DNA of 21,888 nt from an uncultured Akkermansia sp. (GCA_904502165.1 CAJGDB010000022.1:1-21888); one strand, 5' to 3'; shown: positions 1-7,791, numbered from the stretch's first letter. Notes: generated from the letters alone by a model not told the origin. Translations and numbers: made by a program.

Positions 1-1
1 G

Positions 2-811
2 CTGATGCCGGTTTTTCAGAAGCCGCTCATCCAGCACACCATGGACCACTACCTGCGCAGCGGGGTGACGGAGTTCATGGTGAATATCTCCTGCCTGCCG
101 CTCATGTGGGAACGCGCATTCCCGGAGCCGGTCTACCGGGGCTGCCCTGTAAGTTTCAGCGAGGAAGAAACTCCGCTGGATTCCGGTGGCGGGGTGAAGA
201 AAATCATGCCTTGGGTGAAACCCGGCGAGCCTCTGCTGGTACACAATGGTGATATCCTGACCGATATTCCGGTGGCTGGGCTGCTGGCAGAGCATAAGCG
301 CCGCGGTAATCTGGTGACGCTAGCTTTGCGGAGTGTGGATGGTAAGCGCAATGTGGGCTTTGACCCGGAAACGGGGGCCATCACCGATATGCGCCATGCG
401 CTCGGGGTGAATCCCGGCACTCACCAGTTTGCCGGGGTGTATCTCATGGAGCCGGAAGTGGCGGAATTATTCCCGGAAGAAGACACCTTTTCCATTGTGC
501 CTATCTGGCTGGAACTCATTAAGCAAGGTCGCGTGGGCGGCGTGGTGTTCGACTGGGCCAACTGGCACGAAATCGGGTCTCCCGCTGGCTACATTGATAC
601 CATGATAGAGCTGAACAGCCGGGAGCGCATTCACCCGACCGCCAGTATTGCCCCCGGGGCAGAGCTGGGTGAGGACTGTGTTGTTGGTCAGGATGCGGTT
701 ATCCCTGCTGGCTGTGTGCTGGATGATTGTATTGTTTGGCCCCGTACGCACGTAGAGCCCGGCACCTACTGTCGCTGTATTCTGACGCCCCGCATCGTTG
801 TGCAGGGCTGA
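2..811 (+). CDS. Sugar-phosphate nucleotidyltransferase, 5' end cut by window edge
   Basis: This is the 3' portion of an NTP-transferase (NDP-sugar pyrophosphorylase) gene. The frame is open to the left edge and begins L-M-P-V-F-Q-K-P-L-I, the usual continuation of the nucleotide-binding GxGTRLxPxTxxxPKxL loop, so the true start lies upstream and the first ATG at 5 is internal. Visible family features are LDSGGGVKK around residue 60 (the GGG sugar/nucleotide-contact loop, as in MurU-type and mannose-1-phosphate guanylyltransferase-type enzymes), HNGDILTD near residue 80 (the metal-binding GD), and a C-terminal stretch from about residue 210 with hexapeptide-repeat spacing (IHPTASIAPGAELGEDCVVG), probably a short left-handed beta-helix. 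MurU enzymes normally lack that tail, so a GDP-mannose-pyrophosphorylase-like enzyme is equally possible. The sugar and nucleotide cannot be assigned from sequence alone. It is probably cytoplasmic and feeds cell-wall or surface-glycan precursor synthesis. Confidence 0.85.
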   Translation: MMPVFQKPLIQHTMDHYLRSGVTEFMVNISCLPLMWERAFPEPVYRGCPVSFSEEETPLDSGGGVKKIMPWVKPGEPLLVHNGDILTDIPVAGLLAEHKRRGNLVTLALRSVDGKRNVGFDPETGAITDMRHALGVNPGTHQFAGVYLMEPEVAELFPEEDTFSIVPIWLELIKQGRVGGVVFDWANWHEIGSPAGYIDTMIELNSRERIHPTASIAPGAELGEDCVVGQDAVIPAGCVLDDCIVWPRTHVEPGTYCRCILTPRIVVQG

Positions 812-856
812 TTCCGGGAACAGATGGGCTTTTTTCGGGTCTGTTTCAGATTTTGC

Positions 857-885
857 TTCACTTGAGTGAGTCTGTATGCTAGAAT
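857..885 (+). promoter_or_regulatory. Extended -10 promoter of the mmd operon
   Basis: TTCACT (857-862) is followed after 17 bases by TAGAAT (880-885), with a TG one base before the -10 element (877-878), the classic extended -10. Transcription should start near 892, leaving a leader of about 60 bases before mmdA. That leader has no Shine-Dalgarno sequence before the ATG. This is one of the few promoters in the window with an ordinary leader. Confidence 0.6.
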
Positions 886-952
886 CTACCCAGCTTAGGT
901 GGACTGTACCCACAGCCCATGACGCGGGAAACATTTACCAATTTCAGATACT

Positions 953-2518
953 ATGGCCATAGACCCCAAACTGCTGGAGGACCTGGAAACTCGTCGTAAC
1001 AAGATTAAATACGCCGCCAGCCAGGAAAAATATGATGCTCGACATGCCAAGGGCGACTGGACTGCCCGTGAGCGTATCGCCTGTCTGTTTGACAACGGCT
1101 CCTTTACGGAAATCGGCATGCATACCAAGCATCATTGCAGCAATTTCGGCATGCAGAACAAGGAAATCCCGGGCGATGGCATCGTAACGGGCTTTGGCCT
1201 GGTGAACGGTCGTCCTGTGGCTGCTTCTTCTGCAGATTTCCTGGCACAGGGTGGTTCCCTGGGCTACATGCACGCCCAGAAGATTTGTGATGCCCAGCAG
1301 TATGCACTTAAGGCCGGTATGCCGATTATTCAGATTAACGACTCCGGCGGTGCCCGCCTGCAGGAGGGCGTGGAATCCCTTACCGGTTTTGCCAATGTGT
1401 TCTACAACAACGTGGCAGCCAGTGGTGTGGTGCCGCAGATTTCCCTGATTCTCGGGCCCTGCGCCGGCGGTGCAGCATACTCCCCTGCGCTGACCGACTT
1501 CATCATCATCCGCAAGGGTGGAGCTGCCGGTATGTACATCACTGGTCCGAAGGTGATTGAGCAGGTGACCTATGAGCAGTGCACCATGGAAGAAATCGGT
1601 GGTGCCGCCGTGCATTCCTCAGTATCCGGCAATGCCCACTTCGTGGCCGAGACGGATGAACACGCCATTTCCATTGCCAAGCAGCTGCTGACCTATCTGC
1701 CCTCCAACAACGCACAGGAGCCTCCGCATGACCTGAGCCAGCCGCTTGATATTGCCCCGCAGGAAGGGATGAACGACATTATCCCCGATAACAACAACAC
1801 CCCGCTGGATGTGCAGAAGGTGATTGCCCGGCTGGTGGACGAAGGCAGCTTCCTGGAAGTGCATGCCAACTTTGCCGGTAATGTGGTGGTGGGCTTCGGC
1901 CGTATCTGTGGTGTTGTGGTGGGCATCATTGCCAACCAGCCTGCTGTGAAGGCCGGTTGCCTGGATATTGATGCTTCTGACAAGGCTGCCCGCTTCATCC
2001 GCTGCTGCGATGCCTTCAACATTCCGCTGGTGAACCTGGTGGACGTGCCCGGCTTCCTGCCTGGCAAGCAGCAGGAACGCGGCGGTATCATCCGCCATGG
2101 TGCCAAGATGATTTATGCCTATTCCTCTGCCTCTGTGCCGAAGGTGACCCTCATTATGCGTAAGGCCTACGGCGGTGCCTACATCGCCATGTGCTGCAAG
2201 GGGCTGGGTGCGGATGCCGTGTTTGCATGGCCCTGCGCCGAAATTGCTGTGATGGGGGCTGCCGGTGCTGTGCAGATTCTCTACGGACGCGAGCTCAAGG
2301 GTATCGAGGATTCTGCTGCCCGAGCCGAGCGCCAGAAGGAGCTTGTGGCTGAATACGAGAAGGCATTCTCCAATCCCTATGCTGCTGCGGCTTCCGACCA
2401 GGTGACCGACATCATCGACCCGAAGGAATCCCGTGCCCGTATTGCACTCACGCTGCGTACCCTGCTCAGCAAGCGCGAGAGTCACCCCGCCAAGAAGCAT
2501 GGTAACATGCCTCTCTGA
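953..2518 (+). CDS. mmdA: Methylmalonyl-CoA decarboxylase, carboxyltransferase (alpha) subunit
   Basis: This acyl-CoA carboxyltransferase of 521 residues moves the carboxyl group of (S)-methylmalonyl-CoA onto the biotin of the carrier encoded downstream, giving propionyl-CoA. It is the soluble subunit of the Na+-pumping decarboxylase. Length and motifs match the family: the TARERI box near residue 43, INDSGGARLQEG near 128, PCAGGAAYSPALTDF near 170, VDVPGFLPG near 363, a RKAYGGAYIAM oxyanion-hole segment near 403, and the C-terminal KKHGNMPL that is characteristic of MmdA proteins. A propionyl-CoA carboxylase beta subunit is the main alternative. The adjacent OadG-like, biotin-carrier and OadB-like genes, and the lack of a biotin carboxylase gene, favour the decarboxylase. 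Glutaconyl-CoA decarboxylase is a less likely option. It is the first gene of a four-gene operon. The start at 953 is supported by the conserved N-terminal helix, with no Shine-Dalgarno before it. Confidence 0.93.
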   Translation: MAIDPKLLEDLETRRNKIKYAASQEKYDARHAKGDWTARERIACLFDNGSFTEIGMHTKHHCSNFGMQNKEIPGDGIVTGFGLVNGRPVAASSADFLAQGGSLGYMHAQKICDAQQYALKAGMPIIQINDSGGARLQEGVESLTGFANVFYNNVAASGVVPQISLILGPCAGGAAYSPALTDFIIIRKGGAAGMYITGPKVIEQVTYEQCTMEEIGGAAVHSSVSGNAHFVAETDEHAISIAKQLLTYLPSNNAQEPPHDLSQPLDIAPQEGMNDIIPDNNNTPLDVQKVIARLVDEGSFLEVHANFAGNVVVGFGRICGVVVGIIANQPAVKAGCLDIDASDKAARFIRCCDAFNIPLVNLVDVPGFLPGKQQERGGIIRHGAKMIYAYSSASVPKVTLIMRKAYGGAYIAMCCKGLGADAVFAWPCAEIAVMGAAGAVQILYGRELKGIEDSAARAERQKELVAEYEKAFSNPYAAAASDQVTDIIDPKESRARIALTLRTLLSKRESHPAKKHGNMPL

Positions 2519-2545
2519 TAGATTTTCATATAAACCAACAAGACA

Positions 2546-2968
2546 ATGATACAAACACTCGCTGCACTCGATATGGATGCCGTCATCTACCAGGTGACCG
2601 GCATGTGTGTGGTGGTGTGCTGCCTCAGCTTCCTGAGCGTCATTCTGACAATATCGGGAGCCGTGGCTCAGCGTCTGGATGCCAAGCGCAAGGCAAAGGC
2701 CGAGGCTGCCAAGGCAGCCATGGCTCCTGCCCCGGTGGCTGCCCCCGTGGTAGCGCCGGAACTGCCGCCTGCACAGGTGGCTGCTATTGCAGCCGGTATC
2801 TATGATGCAGCCCAGAGCAGCATTACACCGCAGGTTGTAGCCGCCATTGCCGCCGCCGTGAAGGTGACTGTAGGCAATGAGGCTCGCATTCTGGACATCA
2901 AGCCGGTTGACCCCGTCTACGGACAAGGTGGTCGGGCCGTTGCGATGAACAATTCTCCGGTGCGCTGA
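2546..2968 (+). CDS. OadG/MmdD-like small membrane subunit of the Na+-pumping decarboxylase
   Basis: This 140-residue protein has one N-terminal transmembrane helix (about residues 15-40, VIYQVTGMCVVVCCLSFLS), then a charged Lys/Ala stretch (45-62), a Pro/Ala-rich linker (63-75) and a C-terminal module ending near ILDIKP. That plan fits the OadG gamma / MmdD delta family, which anchors the carboxyltransferase to the membrane pump and helps assembly. The family diverges strongly in sequence, so the call rests on architecture and on its place 27 bases after mmdA and before the biotin carrier. The bases before its ATG are A-rich (aaaccaacaagaca) with no Shine-Dalgarno. Not seen: the His-rich zinc-binding tail of enterobacterial OadG, and no separate epsilon-subunit gene follows. 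Confidence 0.78.
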   Translation: MIQTLAALDMDAVIYQVTGMCVVVCCLSFLSVILTISGAVAQRLDAKRKAKAEAAKAAMAPAPVAAPVVAPELPPAQVAAIAAGIYDAAQSSITPQVVAAIAAAVKVTVGNEARILDIKPVDPVYGQGGRAVAMNNSPVR

Positions 2969-2969
2969 T

Positions 2970-2997
2970 TTTTCAGTGCACATTCCCCTCCTATATA
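2970..2997 (+). promoter_or_regulatory. Possible internal promoter before the biotin carrier gene
   Basis: In the 72-base gap before the biotin-carrier gene, TTTTCA (2970-2975) and TATATA (2992-2997) are 16 bases apart. An extra promoter here would raise carrier expression over the membrane subunits. The -35 is weak and the region is A/T-rich, so this may be chance. Confidence 0.3.
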
Positions 2998-3040
2998 CAT
3001 CTCCAAACACTTCAAACAAAACAAAATAGAAATAAACGAT

Positions 3041-3439
3041 ATGAAACAGCTCCGTATTACTGTTGCCGGTCAGACCTTTGATGTAACCGTAGAGACCGTG
3101 GGTGGCACTGCCCCCGTGGCTGCTGCTCCCGCCCCCGTGGCTGCTCCTGTGGTGGCTCCCGCTCCTGTGGCTGCTCCCGCTCCTGTAGCCGCAGCTCCCG
3201 CTCCTGCCGCTGCTCCGGCTGGTTCCGGTACCCCCATCCCCAGCCCGCTGGCTGCTAAGGTGGTCTCTCTGGATGTGCAGCCCGGTACTGCCGTGAAGGA
3301 AGGTGATCAGGTGATGACTGTGGAAGCCATGAAGATGAACACTGTCATCTATGCTCCCGCTAACGGCACCGTGACCTCTTTTGCTGTGAAGCCCGGTGAT
3401 ACCGTGACGGAAGGCCAGGCTCTGGCTTACATTGGTTAA
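3041..3439 (+). CDS. mmdC: Biotin carboxyl carrier subunit of methylmalonyl-CoA decarboxylase
   Basis: This 132-residue biotinyl protein carries the carboxyl group between MmdA and the membrane beta subunit. It has an N-terminal beta segment (1-20), a linker made almost only of Ala, Pro and Val (about 23-62, in PVAAPAP-like repeats), and a C-terminal biotinyl domain (about 64-132). The biotin motif EAMKMN places the modified lysine at K98, 35 residues from the C-terminus, the standard distance in this family. The flexible linker lets the biotin swing between the two active sites. The leader is strikingly A-rich (caaacaaaacaaaatagaaataaacgat) with no Shine-Dalgarno. The gene lies between the OadG-like and OadB-like subunit genes. 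Confidence 0.93.
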   Translation: MKQLRITVAGQTFDVTVETVGGTAPVAAAPAPVAAPVVAPAPVAAPAPVAAAPAPAAAPAGSGTPIPSPLAAKVVSLDVQPGTAVKEGDQVMTVEAMKMNTVIYAPANGTVTSFAVKPGDTVTEGQALAYIG

Positions 3440-3454
3440 GTGCAGACAGGCAGG

Positions 3455-3477
3455 CTCTGTCCCCAGGCGGGGCAGAG
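3455..3477 (+). other. Intercistronic hairpin between biotin carrier and beta subunit genes
   Basis: CTCTG (3455-3459), one bulged T, CCCC, loop AGGC, GGGG and CAGAG (3473-3477) form a nine-pair GC-rich hairpin 15 bases after the carrier stop codon. No U-run follows, so it is not an intrinsic terminator. It may protect the upstream mRNA from 3' exonucleases and so favour carrier over pump synthesis. The role is inferred. Confidence 0.55.
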
Positions 3478-3503
3478 GTAGATAACAACGCATTTATTCA
3501 GAT

Positions 3504-4925
3504 ATGCAAGAACTTTTAGAATCCTTCGCGAGCTTTATCTCCGGCATGGGAGTCTACCAGATGACCTGGCAGATGTACGTGATGTGGGGTGTTGTGGCCG
3601 TGATGCTGTATCTGGGTGTGGTGAAGCAGTTTGAACCGCTGCTCATGGTGCCGATTGCTTTCGGTGCCCTTATCGCCAACATTCCGGACAACGGCATGGT
3701 CATTACCCAGGCTCAGCGTGAGGTTGTTGCCATTGAAGAAGGCAAGGTGACCCGCTCCACTATGCAGGATGTGGGCTTCATTCAGCTGGAACTGGCTCCG
3801 TTTGAGGACGCCGGTGTCAGCAAGCAGAGCACCGAGGGTGTAGACCCGGCTCAGGCTGCTGAGTACAACGCTGCAATGGATGCTCCCATGACTGTCAGGG
3901 ATGCCGTGGATCCGGAAACCGGCAAGGTGCAGAAAGGTAAGCTGGTCGTGAGCGGCCAGACTCCGCAGAAGTACCTGCTGGTGAAGCCTCACGGCGGTTT
4001 GTTCGACTGGCTTGGCCTCGGTATCAAGTGTGAGATTTTCCCCGCCCTTATCTTCATGGGTGTGGGTGCTCTCACAGACTTCGGCCCGCTTCTGGCTTCT
4101 CCTAAGTCTCTCCTGCTGGGCGCTGCTGCTCAGGGTGGTGTGGCTTTCACCTTCCTCTGTGCCGTGGGGCTTGGCTTCACCAAGGGACAGGCTGCAGCCA
4201 TCGGTATCATCGGTGGTGCAGACGGCCCCACCTCCATCTTCCTGGCCAGCAAGATGGCTCCCGAGCTGCTCGGTGCCATTGCCGTGGCTGCTTACACGTA
4301 CATGGCACTGGTGCCGCTGATTCAGCCGCCGTTCATGAAGCTCTGCACCACGGAAGCCCAGCGTAAGATCAAGATGAAGAGTCTGCGCCAGGTTTCCAAG
4401 GGAGAGAAGCTGTTCTTCTGCTTCGTGGTGACGCTGACCACCATTCTGCTTTGCCCGGATGCAGCCCCGCTGCTGGGTATGCTGATGCTGGGTAACTTCC
4501 TGCGCGAATGCCAGGTGACCGAGCGTCTCGTAAGCTGTGCCCAGAATGAGCTCATGAACATCACCACTATTCTTCTTGGTGTTTCCGTAGGCCTTACCAT
4601 GCAGGGTGCCCGTTTCCTCCAGCAGGAAACCCTCCTTATCATCCTTCTGGGTGTTGTGGCCTTCGCAGTGGCTACGATATGTGGTCTGCTCTGCGCCCAG
4701 CTCATGAACCTGGTTCCCGGCTGGCGTAAGAACCCCATCAACCCGCTCATCGGTTCTGCCGGTGTTTCTGCCGTGCCGATGGCAGCCCGCGTGTCTCACA
4801 ATGTGGGTCAGCAGGCTGACCGCACGAACTTCCTGCTCATGCACGCCATGGGCCCGAATGTGGCTGGTGTGATTGGTACCGCTGTTATTGCCGGTTACTA
4901 CATCACCACCCTGAGCGGACATTAA
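3504..4925 (+). CDS. mmdB: Na+-pumping decarboxylase beta subunit (OadB/MmdB/GcdB family)
   Basis: This integral membrane subunit decarboxylates carboxybiotin and couples it to Na+ export across the cytoplasmic membrane. It has 473 residues against about 375-435 in well-known members. Hallmarks are FEPLLMVPIAFGALIANIP (about 43-61), FMGVGALTDFGPLLASP (about 182-198), GIIGGADGPTS with the essential Asp at about residue 240, YMALVPLIQPP near 265, and NPLIGSAGVSAVPMAARVS from residue 413 carrying the conserved Asn/Ser pair. The extra length lies mostly between residues 62 and 180, a polar, charged loop richer than in OadB. It is the last gene of the operon, 64 bases after the carrier, and is followed by a strong terminator. 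Substrate specificity comes from mmdA, not from this subunit. Confidence 0.92.
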   Translation: MQELLESFASFISGMGVYQMTWQMYVMWGVVAVMLYLGVVKQFEPLLMVPIAFGALIANIPDNGMVITQAQREVVAIEEGKVTRSTMQDVGFIQLELAPFEDAGVSKQSTEGVDPAQAAEYNAAMDAPMTVRDAVDPETGKVQKGKLVVSGQTPQKYLLVKPHGGLFDWLGLGIKCEIFPALIFMGVGALTDFGPLLASPKSLLLGAAAQGGVAFTFLCAVGLGFTKGQAAAIGIIGGADGPTSIFLASKMAPELLGAIAVAAYTYMALVPLIQPPFMKLCTTEAQRKIKMKSLRQVSKGEKLFFCFVVTLTTILLCPDAAPLLGMLMLGNFLRECQVTERLVSCAQNELMNITTILLGVSVGLTMQGARFLQQETLLIILLGVVAFAVATICGLLCAQLMNLVPGWRKNPINPLIGSAGVSAVPMAARVSHNVGQQADRTNFLLMHAMGPNVAGVIGTAVIAGYYITTLSGH

Positions 4926-4950
4926 GCAGGCTTTTATCTATTAATGAATC

Positions 4951-4993
4951 CGGGGGTGTCTGGCTGTTGTGCCGGATACCCCCGCTTTCTTTT
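4951..4993 (+). terminator. Intrinsic terminator of the mmd operon
   Basis: A 14-pair stem (4951-4964 with 4971-4984, two G-T wobbles, loop TGTTGT) is followed by CTTTCTTTT. It lies 25 bases after the beta-subunit stop and just upstream of the next promoter. Confidence 0.9.
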
Positions 4994-4998
4994 GCCCC

Positions 4999-5027
4999 TT
5001 GACAGAAATCTGCGGGCGGGTTACAAT
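4999..5027 (+). promoter_or_regulatory. Sigma-70 promoter abutting the start codon at 5036
   Basis: TTGACA (4999-5004) and TACAAT (5022-5027) are 17 bases apart. Only eight bases separate the -10 from the ATG at 5036, so the mRNA should begin at or within about two bases of the start codon. Confidence 0.8.
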
Positions 5028-5035
5028 ACCAGCCG

Positions 5036-5806
5036 ATGAGCTATCGGTGCCACATATTGGGTGTATGCCTGATGAGCGCCCTGCCGGTTGCGGCAGGGCA
5101 GGTGGAGACCATGCCCGGGATTCAGGAGACATGCCGGAGGCTTGTGGAGGAGTCCCGGGAAGTGGATCGCTTGTTACGTGTTGTCAGCGACCGCGAAAGT
5201 GGTCTGGCTGCAGCGGCGGAATTGAAACCCAGGCTGGAGTATTTGCTCCGGGCTACCGAGCAGCTGGGAAGCCAGCCTATCCGCTCGGCAGAGGAAGCCC
5301 GTATGCTGGAAGGGGCGATGCGCGACCTGATGCACATCACCCAGGGCTGTGTGCCTGTGCTGCAGCGGCTGCTGGAGGTCAATGCCTATGGTGCGGACGA
5401 GCTGATATCCTTGTTCAAGTACTACAAAATGGATGCTTTTCCTGCGGATGCCACAGAGCGGCGGGATGAAACGCCACTTTTCCGCGCGTATGCTGAGTGG
5501 TGCGACAGCTTGGAGGATGCGCTTTACCTGCTGCGTAAGGTAGGAAGCAGAGAGACGGCTGAGTTGCTGCTGCCCGGGCTTCAGGGGGCGCTTTCAAAGA
5601 TTGAGCGGCGTGCCGATGCTGTGGAGAAAATGCAGTCCGGTTTATCCCCTCAGCAGGTCGCTTCAGAAAGAGTGCCCACAGAGCGTCTGCGGCGTGTGAG
5701 TGATGACCTGCGTGTCGAAATCCGCCGTTTACGGGATGCCGGCTCTTATGGCTATTCTGCTCTGAATGCTGTTCTGGAGAACTGCTCCAGATTGATTCGG
5801 GGTTAA
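5036..5806 (+). CDS. Exported alpha-helical protein of unknown function
   Basis: I do not recognise a family for this 256-residue protein. The first 21 residues form a plausible signal peptide: Arg4, a hydrophobic core HILGVCLMSALPV and an AAG cleavage region. The rest is predicted by eye to be almost all helix, with amphipathic charged stretches (RRLVEESREVDRLLRVV, and TERLRRVSDDLRVEIRRLRD near 215-235) that could form coiled coils. There are no membrane segments after the signal, no lipobox and no catalytic motif. It is probably periplasmic. It is a single-gene unit with its own near-leaderless promoter after the mmd terminator. Its stop codon overlaps the stop of the convergent transporter gene. 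A role in the decarboxylase system is not supported because a terminator separates them. Confidence 0.75.
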   Translation: MSYRCHILGVCLMSALPVAAGQVETMPGIQETCRRLVEESREVDRLLRVVSDRESGLAAAAELKPRLEYLLRATEQLGSQPIRSAEEARMLEGAMRDLMHITQGCVPVLQRLLEVNAYGADELISLFKYYKMDAFPADATERRDETPLFRAYAEWCDSLEDALYLLRKVGSRETAELLLPGLQGALSKIERRADAVEKMQSGLSPQQVASERVPTERLRRVSDDLRVEIRRLRDAGSYGYSALNAVLENCSRLIRG

Positions 5807-7068
5807 ACCCTGGTATTGCGGATAATAAAGAGAGCTACCAGCGCGCTGGTAAGAGCCAGTATGGCGCATTGCCATTGCGGGGAGATACCTGCCACCTTTG
5901 CAGCCCCTTGCAGGAGCACCGCCAGGATGCCAAGGCCGCAATCCACCAGATTACCCGCCGCAATGACATCTCCACGCTTATCATCATCGGCGCGGTCTTG
6001 CAGCAGTGCATTGAGCGGTACCAGGTATCCGGCTGCCATGAAACCGGTAAAGGCCAGGGCGGCGAAAAACAGCGGTGTGCCGTAAGGCAGAAGCGCCAGC
6101 GCAACGCACCCCAGCGTCATGCCGATACCGCCAGCCGTTGCCACCCAGCTGCGTATTTTCCGGGCGCAGATAAGGGAAGCACAGAGCCCGCCACTGATGG
6201 AGCCGCCGCTCAGCCAGGCAAAGAGCAGGGCAGAATCCTTCTGCTGACCGAGTACTTGCATGAAGTCGGCCTTGCTGTGAACCGGGTGCGCCTCTGCTGC
6301 CATCTGCAGGACAATCAGCATCATCACGCTGGCCAGGAACCAGAAATATCCGATGCCGATTTCGCTGTTGCGAAGCACTTTGTTATTCCACAGCATGCGG
6401 AGCTGGGAGAAGTGACACCAGAGCAGGTTCCATTGAAAAGGCCGCGTGCTTTGTGCCGGATACCGGGGCATGAACAGACTCATGATGAAAACAACAACTG
6501 CCCCCACCGTGCAGCAGGCGCAGGGCAGGGCTGCTGCCTGCCAGCCGGCATCCGGCCCCCAGAGCTTCAGCAGTGTGTAGATGAGGTAGAGTGCGCCAAT
6601 CTGGCCGGCAAGAAGAGCCAGCATGGTGGAAATCTCCATGACGCCGCTCGCAAAACCGATGTTCTCCGACCCCACGATATCCTTCACCAGCCCCTTCTTT
6701 GCCGGACTGAAGAACATAGCCTGAACACAGAAGATGGCAAAGCTGGAAACAGCCAGCCCCAGATGCTCCAGCCAGAGCCCCAGGCTCATGCCCACCAGCA
6801 CAAAGACCTGCAGCAGCACCATGGCCTGCAGCAGGCGGGTCTTGCACCAACGGTCAGCAATCCAGCCGCCCAGGGGAGAAAATAGAATAAAAGGCAGCAC
6901 AATCAATACCGATAACGAGTACTGAAGCTCCATCGCCAGCCATATACCCAGCCCGATGAGCAGAAATTGCACGCCCTTTTCATTCAAGGCGTTCATGGAC
7001 TGAATCACCGTGAGACTCCAGAAGGAACCCCACGGTGTTTTTCCGGGTGTCTGGTCTTGTTGCTGCAT
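5803..7068 (-). CDS. MFS transporter of the LplT (lysophospholipid flippase) type
   Basis: This major-facilitator protein has 421 residues when started at the ATG at 7068, with about 12 hydrophobic segments. Diagnostic pieces are SPLGGWIADRWCKTRLL (about 64-80, the MFS loop 2-3 signature) and FFSPAKKGLVKDIVG (about 119-133) followed by GVMEISTMLALLAGQ. The SPAK and NGLMEAST-like motifs are typical of LplT and the MFS half of Aas/LplT fusions, which flip lysophosphatidylethanolamine inward for reacylation. Substrate is inferred by family only. An upstream in-frame ATG at 7089 adds seven residues but lies upstream of the perfect TATAAT, so 7068 is preferred. The 3' end overlaps the convergent gene's stop by four bases. 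An Aas-like ligase lies 4.4 kb away at 11432. Confidence 0.8.
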   Translation of the reverse strand: MQQQDQTPGKTPWGSFWSLTVIQSMNALNEKGVQFLLIGLGIWLAMELQYSLSVLIVLPFILFSPLGGWIADRWCKTRLLQAMVLLQVFVLVGMSLGLWLEHLGLAVSSFAIFCVQAMFFSPAKKGLVKDIVGSENIGFASGVMEISTMLALLAGQIGALYLIYTLLKLWGPDAGWQAAALPCACCTVGAVVVFIMSLFMPRYPAQSTRPFQWNLLWCHFSQLRMLWNNKVLRNSEIGIGYFWFLASVMMLIVLQMAAEAHPVHSKADFMQVLGQQKDSALLFAWLSGGSISGGLCASLICARKIRSWVATAGGIGMTLGCVALALLPYGTPLFFAALAFTGFMAAGYLVPLNALLQDRADDDKRGDVIAAGNLVDCGLGILAVLLQGAAKVAGISPQWQCAILALTSALVALFIIRNTRV

Positions 7069-7074
7069 GGGATG

Positions 7075-7080
7075 ATTATA
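7075..7080 (-). promoter_or_regulatory. Perfect -10 element abutting the transporter start
   Basis: On the minus strand TATAAT ends six bases before ATG 7068, the exact spacing for transcription to begin at the A of the start codon. The -35 region is poor (TTTTTC at about 17 bases). The -10 position is what decides the start. Confidence 0.55.
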
Positions 7081-7131
7081 CACCCGCATCCCGTGCGGAA
7101 AAAGCTTAAACTCCGACTGTAACAGAAGTTA

Positions 7132-7755
7132 TTACTGCCAGTTGTTATCAGCCATAAACAGCCGGGCGTTTTCGTGCCCCTGGGCAGCAGCATTGCCGAT
7201 CCAGTCTTTGGCCATTTCCGGGTTGCACGGAACCCCGATGCCATGGAAATAACAGCGGCCCAGGTTGTACTGCCCATTCGCATTACCTTGCTCAGCCGCT
7301 GCCAGGAAGCATTCTACGGCCTTGATATCGTCTTTCTCTGTTCCTTCTCCATTGCGGTAGCAGAGCCCCAGGTTGTTCAGGGCGGAGGGGTTCCCAGCCT
7401 GAGCGGCCCGGCTGTACCAGTAGAAAGCCTTGTTCAGATCTTTCTTTACTCCTGAGCCGGAAATATAGCAGGTGGCAAGGTTATCCTGCGCGTTGGAATT
7501 ACCCCCTTCGGCAGAACGGGTATACCAATGCACCGCCTCCGTCAGGTTCTGCTCCACGCCCTTGCCGAAGTCATAACACTTGGCTAGCTGCAGCTGTGCT
7601 TCCGGGTCTCCCTGTACAGCAATGGCGCGGTAGAGCACGACTGCATCACTGGTTTTCCCGGCGTTGAATAAGGTAGCTGCTTCCTCCAACTGGGTGTTGG
7701 TGGTGCTGCAGGCTGCAAACAATGTGCAAAGAGGCAATAGAAGGAGGCGTTTCAT
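7132..7755 (-). CDS. Sel1-repeat lipoprotein
   Basis: This 207-residue protein starts with a lipoprotein signal (MKRLLLLPLCTLFAAC, lipid-carrying Cys at position 16, then STTNTQ). From about residue 22 on it consists of helix-turn-helix Sel1-like repeats of about 36 residues, each with an AQxxLAxCYxxGxGVxxD-like core, for example LAKCYDFGKGV, LATCYISGSGV, LGLCYRNGEG and LGRCYFHGIGV. Such solenoids mediate protein-protein contacts; the partner is unknown. The protein should be anchored in the envelope. It lies 36 bases downstream of trxB on the same strand with no promoter of its own that I can see, so it is probably co-transcribed with it. That does not imply a redox function. Confidence 0.87.
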   Translation of the reverse strand: MKRLLLLPLCTLFAACSTTNTQLEEAATLFNAGKTSDAVVLYRAIAVQGDPEAQLQLAKCYDFGKGVEQNLTEAVHWYTRSAEGGNSNAQDNLATCYISGSGVKKDLNKAFYWYSRAAQAGNPSALNNLGLCYRNGEGTEKDDIKAVECFLAAAEQGNANGQYNLGRCYFHGIGVPCNPEMAKDWIGNAAAQGHENARLFMADNNWQ

Positions 7756-7791
7756 ATCTGAATGGAGTAAAAGGTGCAGAGGGAAGGGGGG

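Noticed and set aside
812..856. AACAGA ... TCTGTT hairpin after the nucleotidyltransferase gene as a terminator
   Set aside because: Six pairs around a 15-base loop, with the T-run inside the loop and not after the stem, do not make a convincing intrinsic terminator.
3101..3230. Repetitive GCTCCCGCTCCTGTGGCTGCT-like DNA
   Set aside because: It encodes the Ala/Pro swinging linker of the biotin carrier; the repetition is explained by the protein and not by a DNA repeat element.
1619..3493. Long antisense open frame of 624 codons opposite the mmd operon
   Set aside because: It runs across three well-supported genes on the other strand and is rich in His, Gly and Ser, typical of a frame opposite biased GC-rich codons. 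No domain or start signal is seen.
5836..5851. Perfect 16-base palindrome TACCAGCGCGCTGGTA, about 30 bases after the stop of the gene at 5036
   Set aside because: It lies within the coding end of the convergent transporter gene and encodes an ordinary hydrophobic segment (LTSALVA). No U-run follows on either strand, so a terminator or operator role is not supported.
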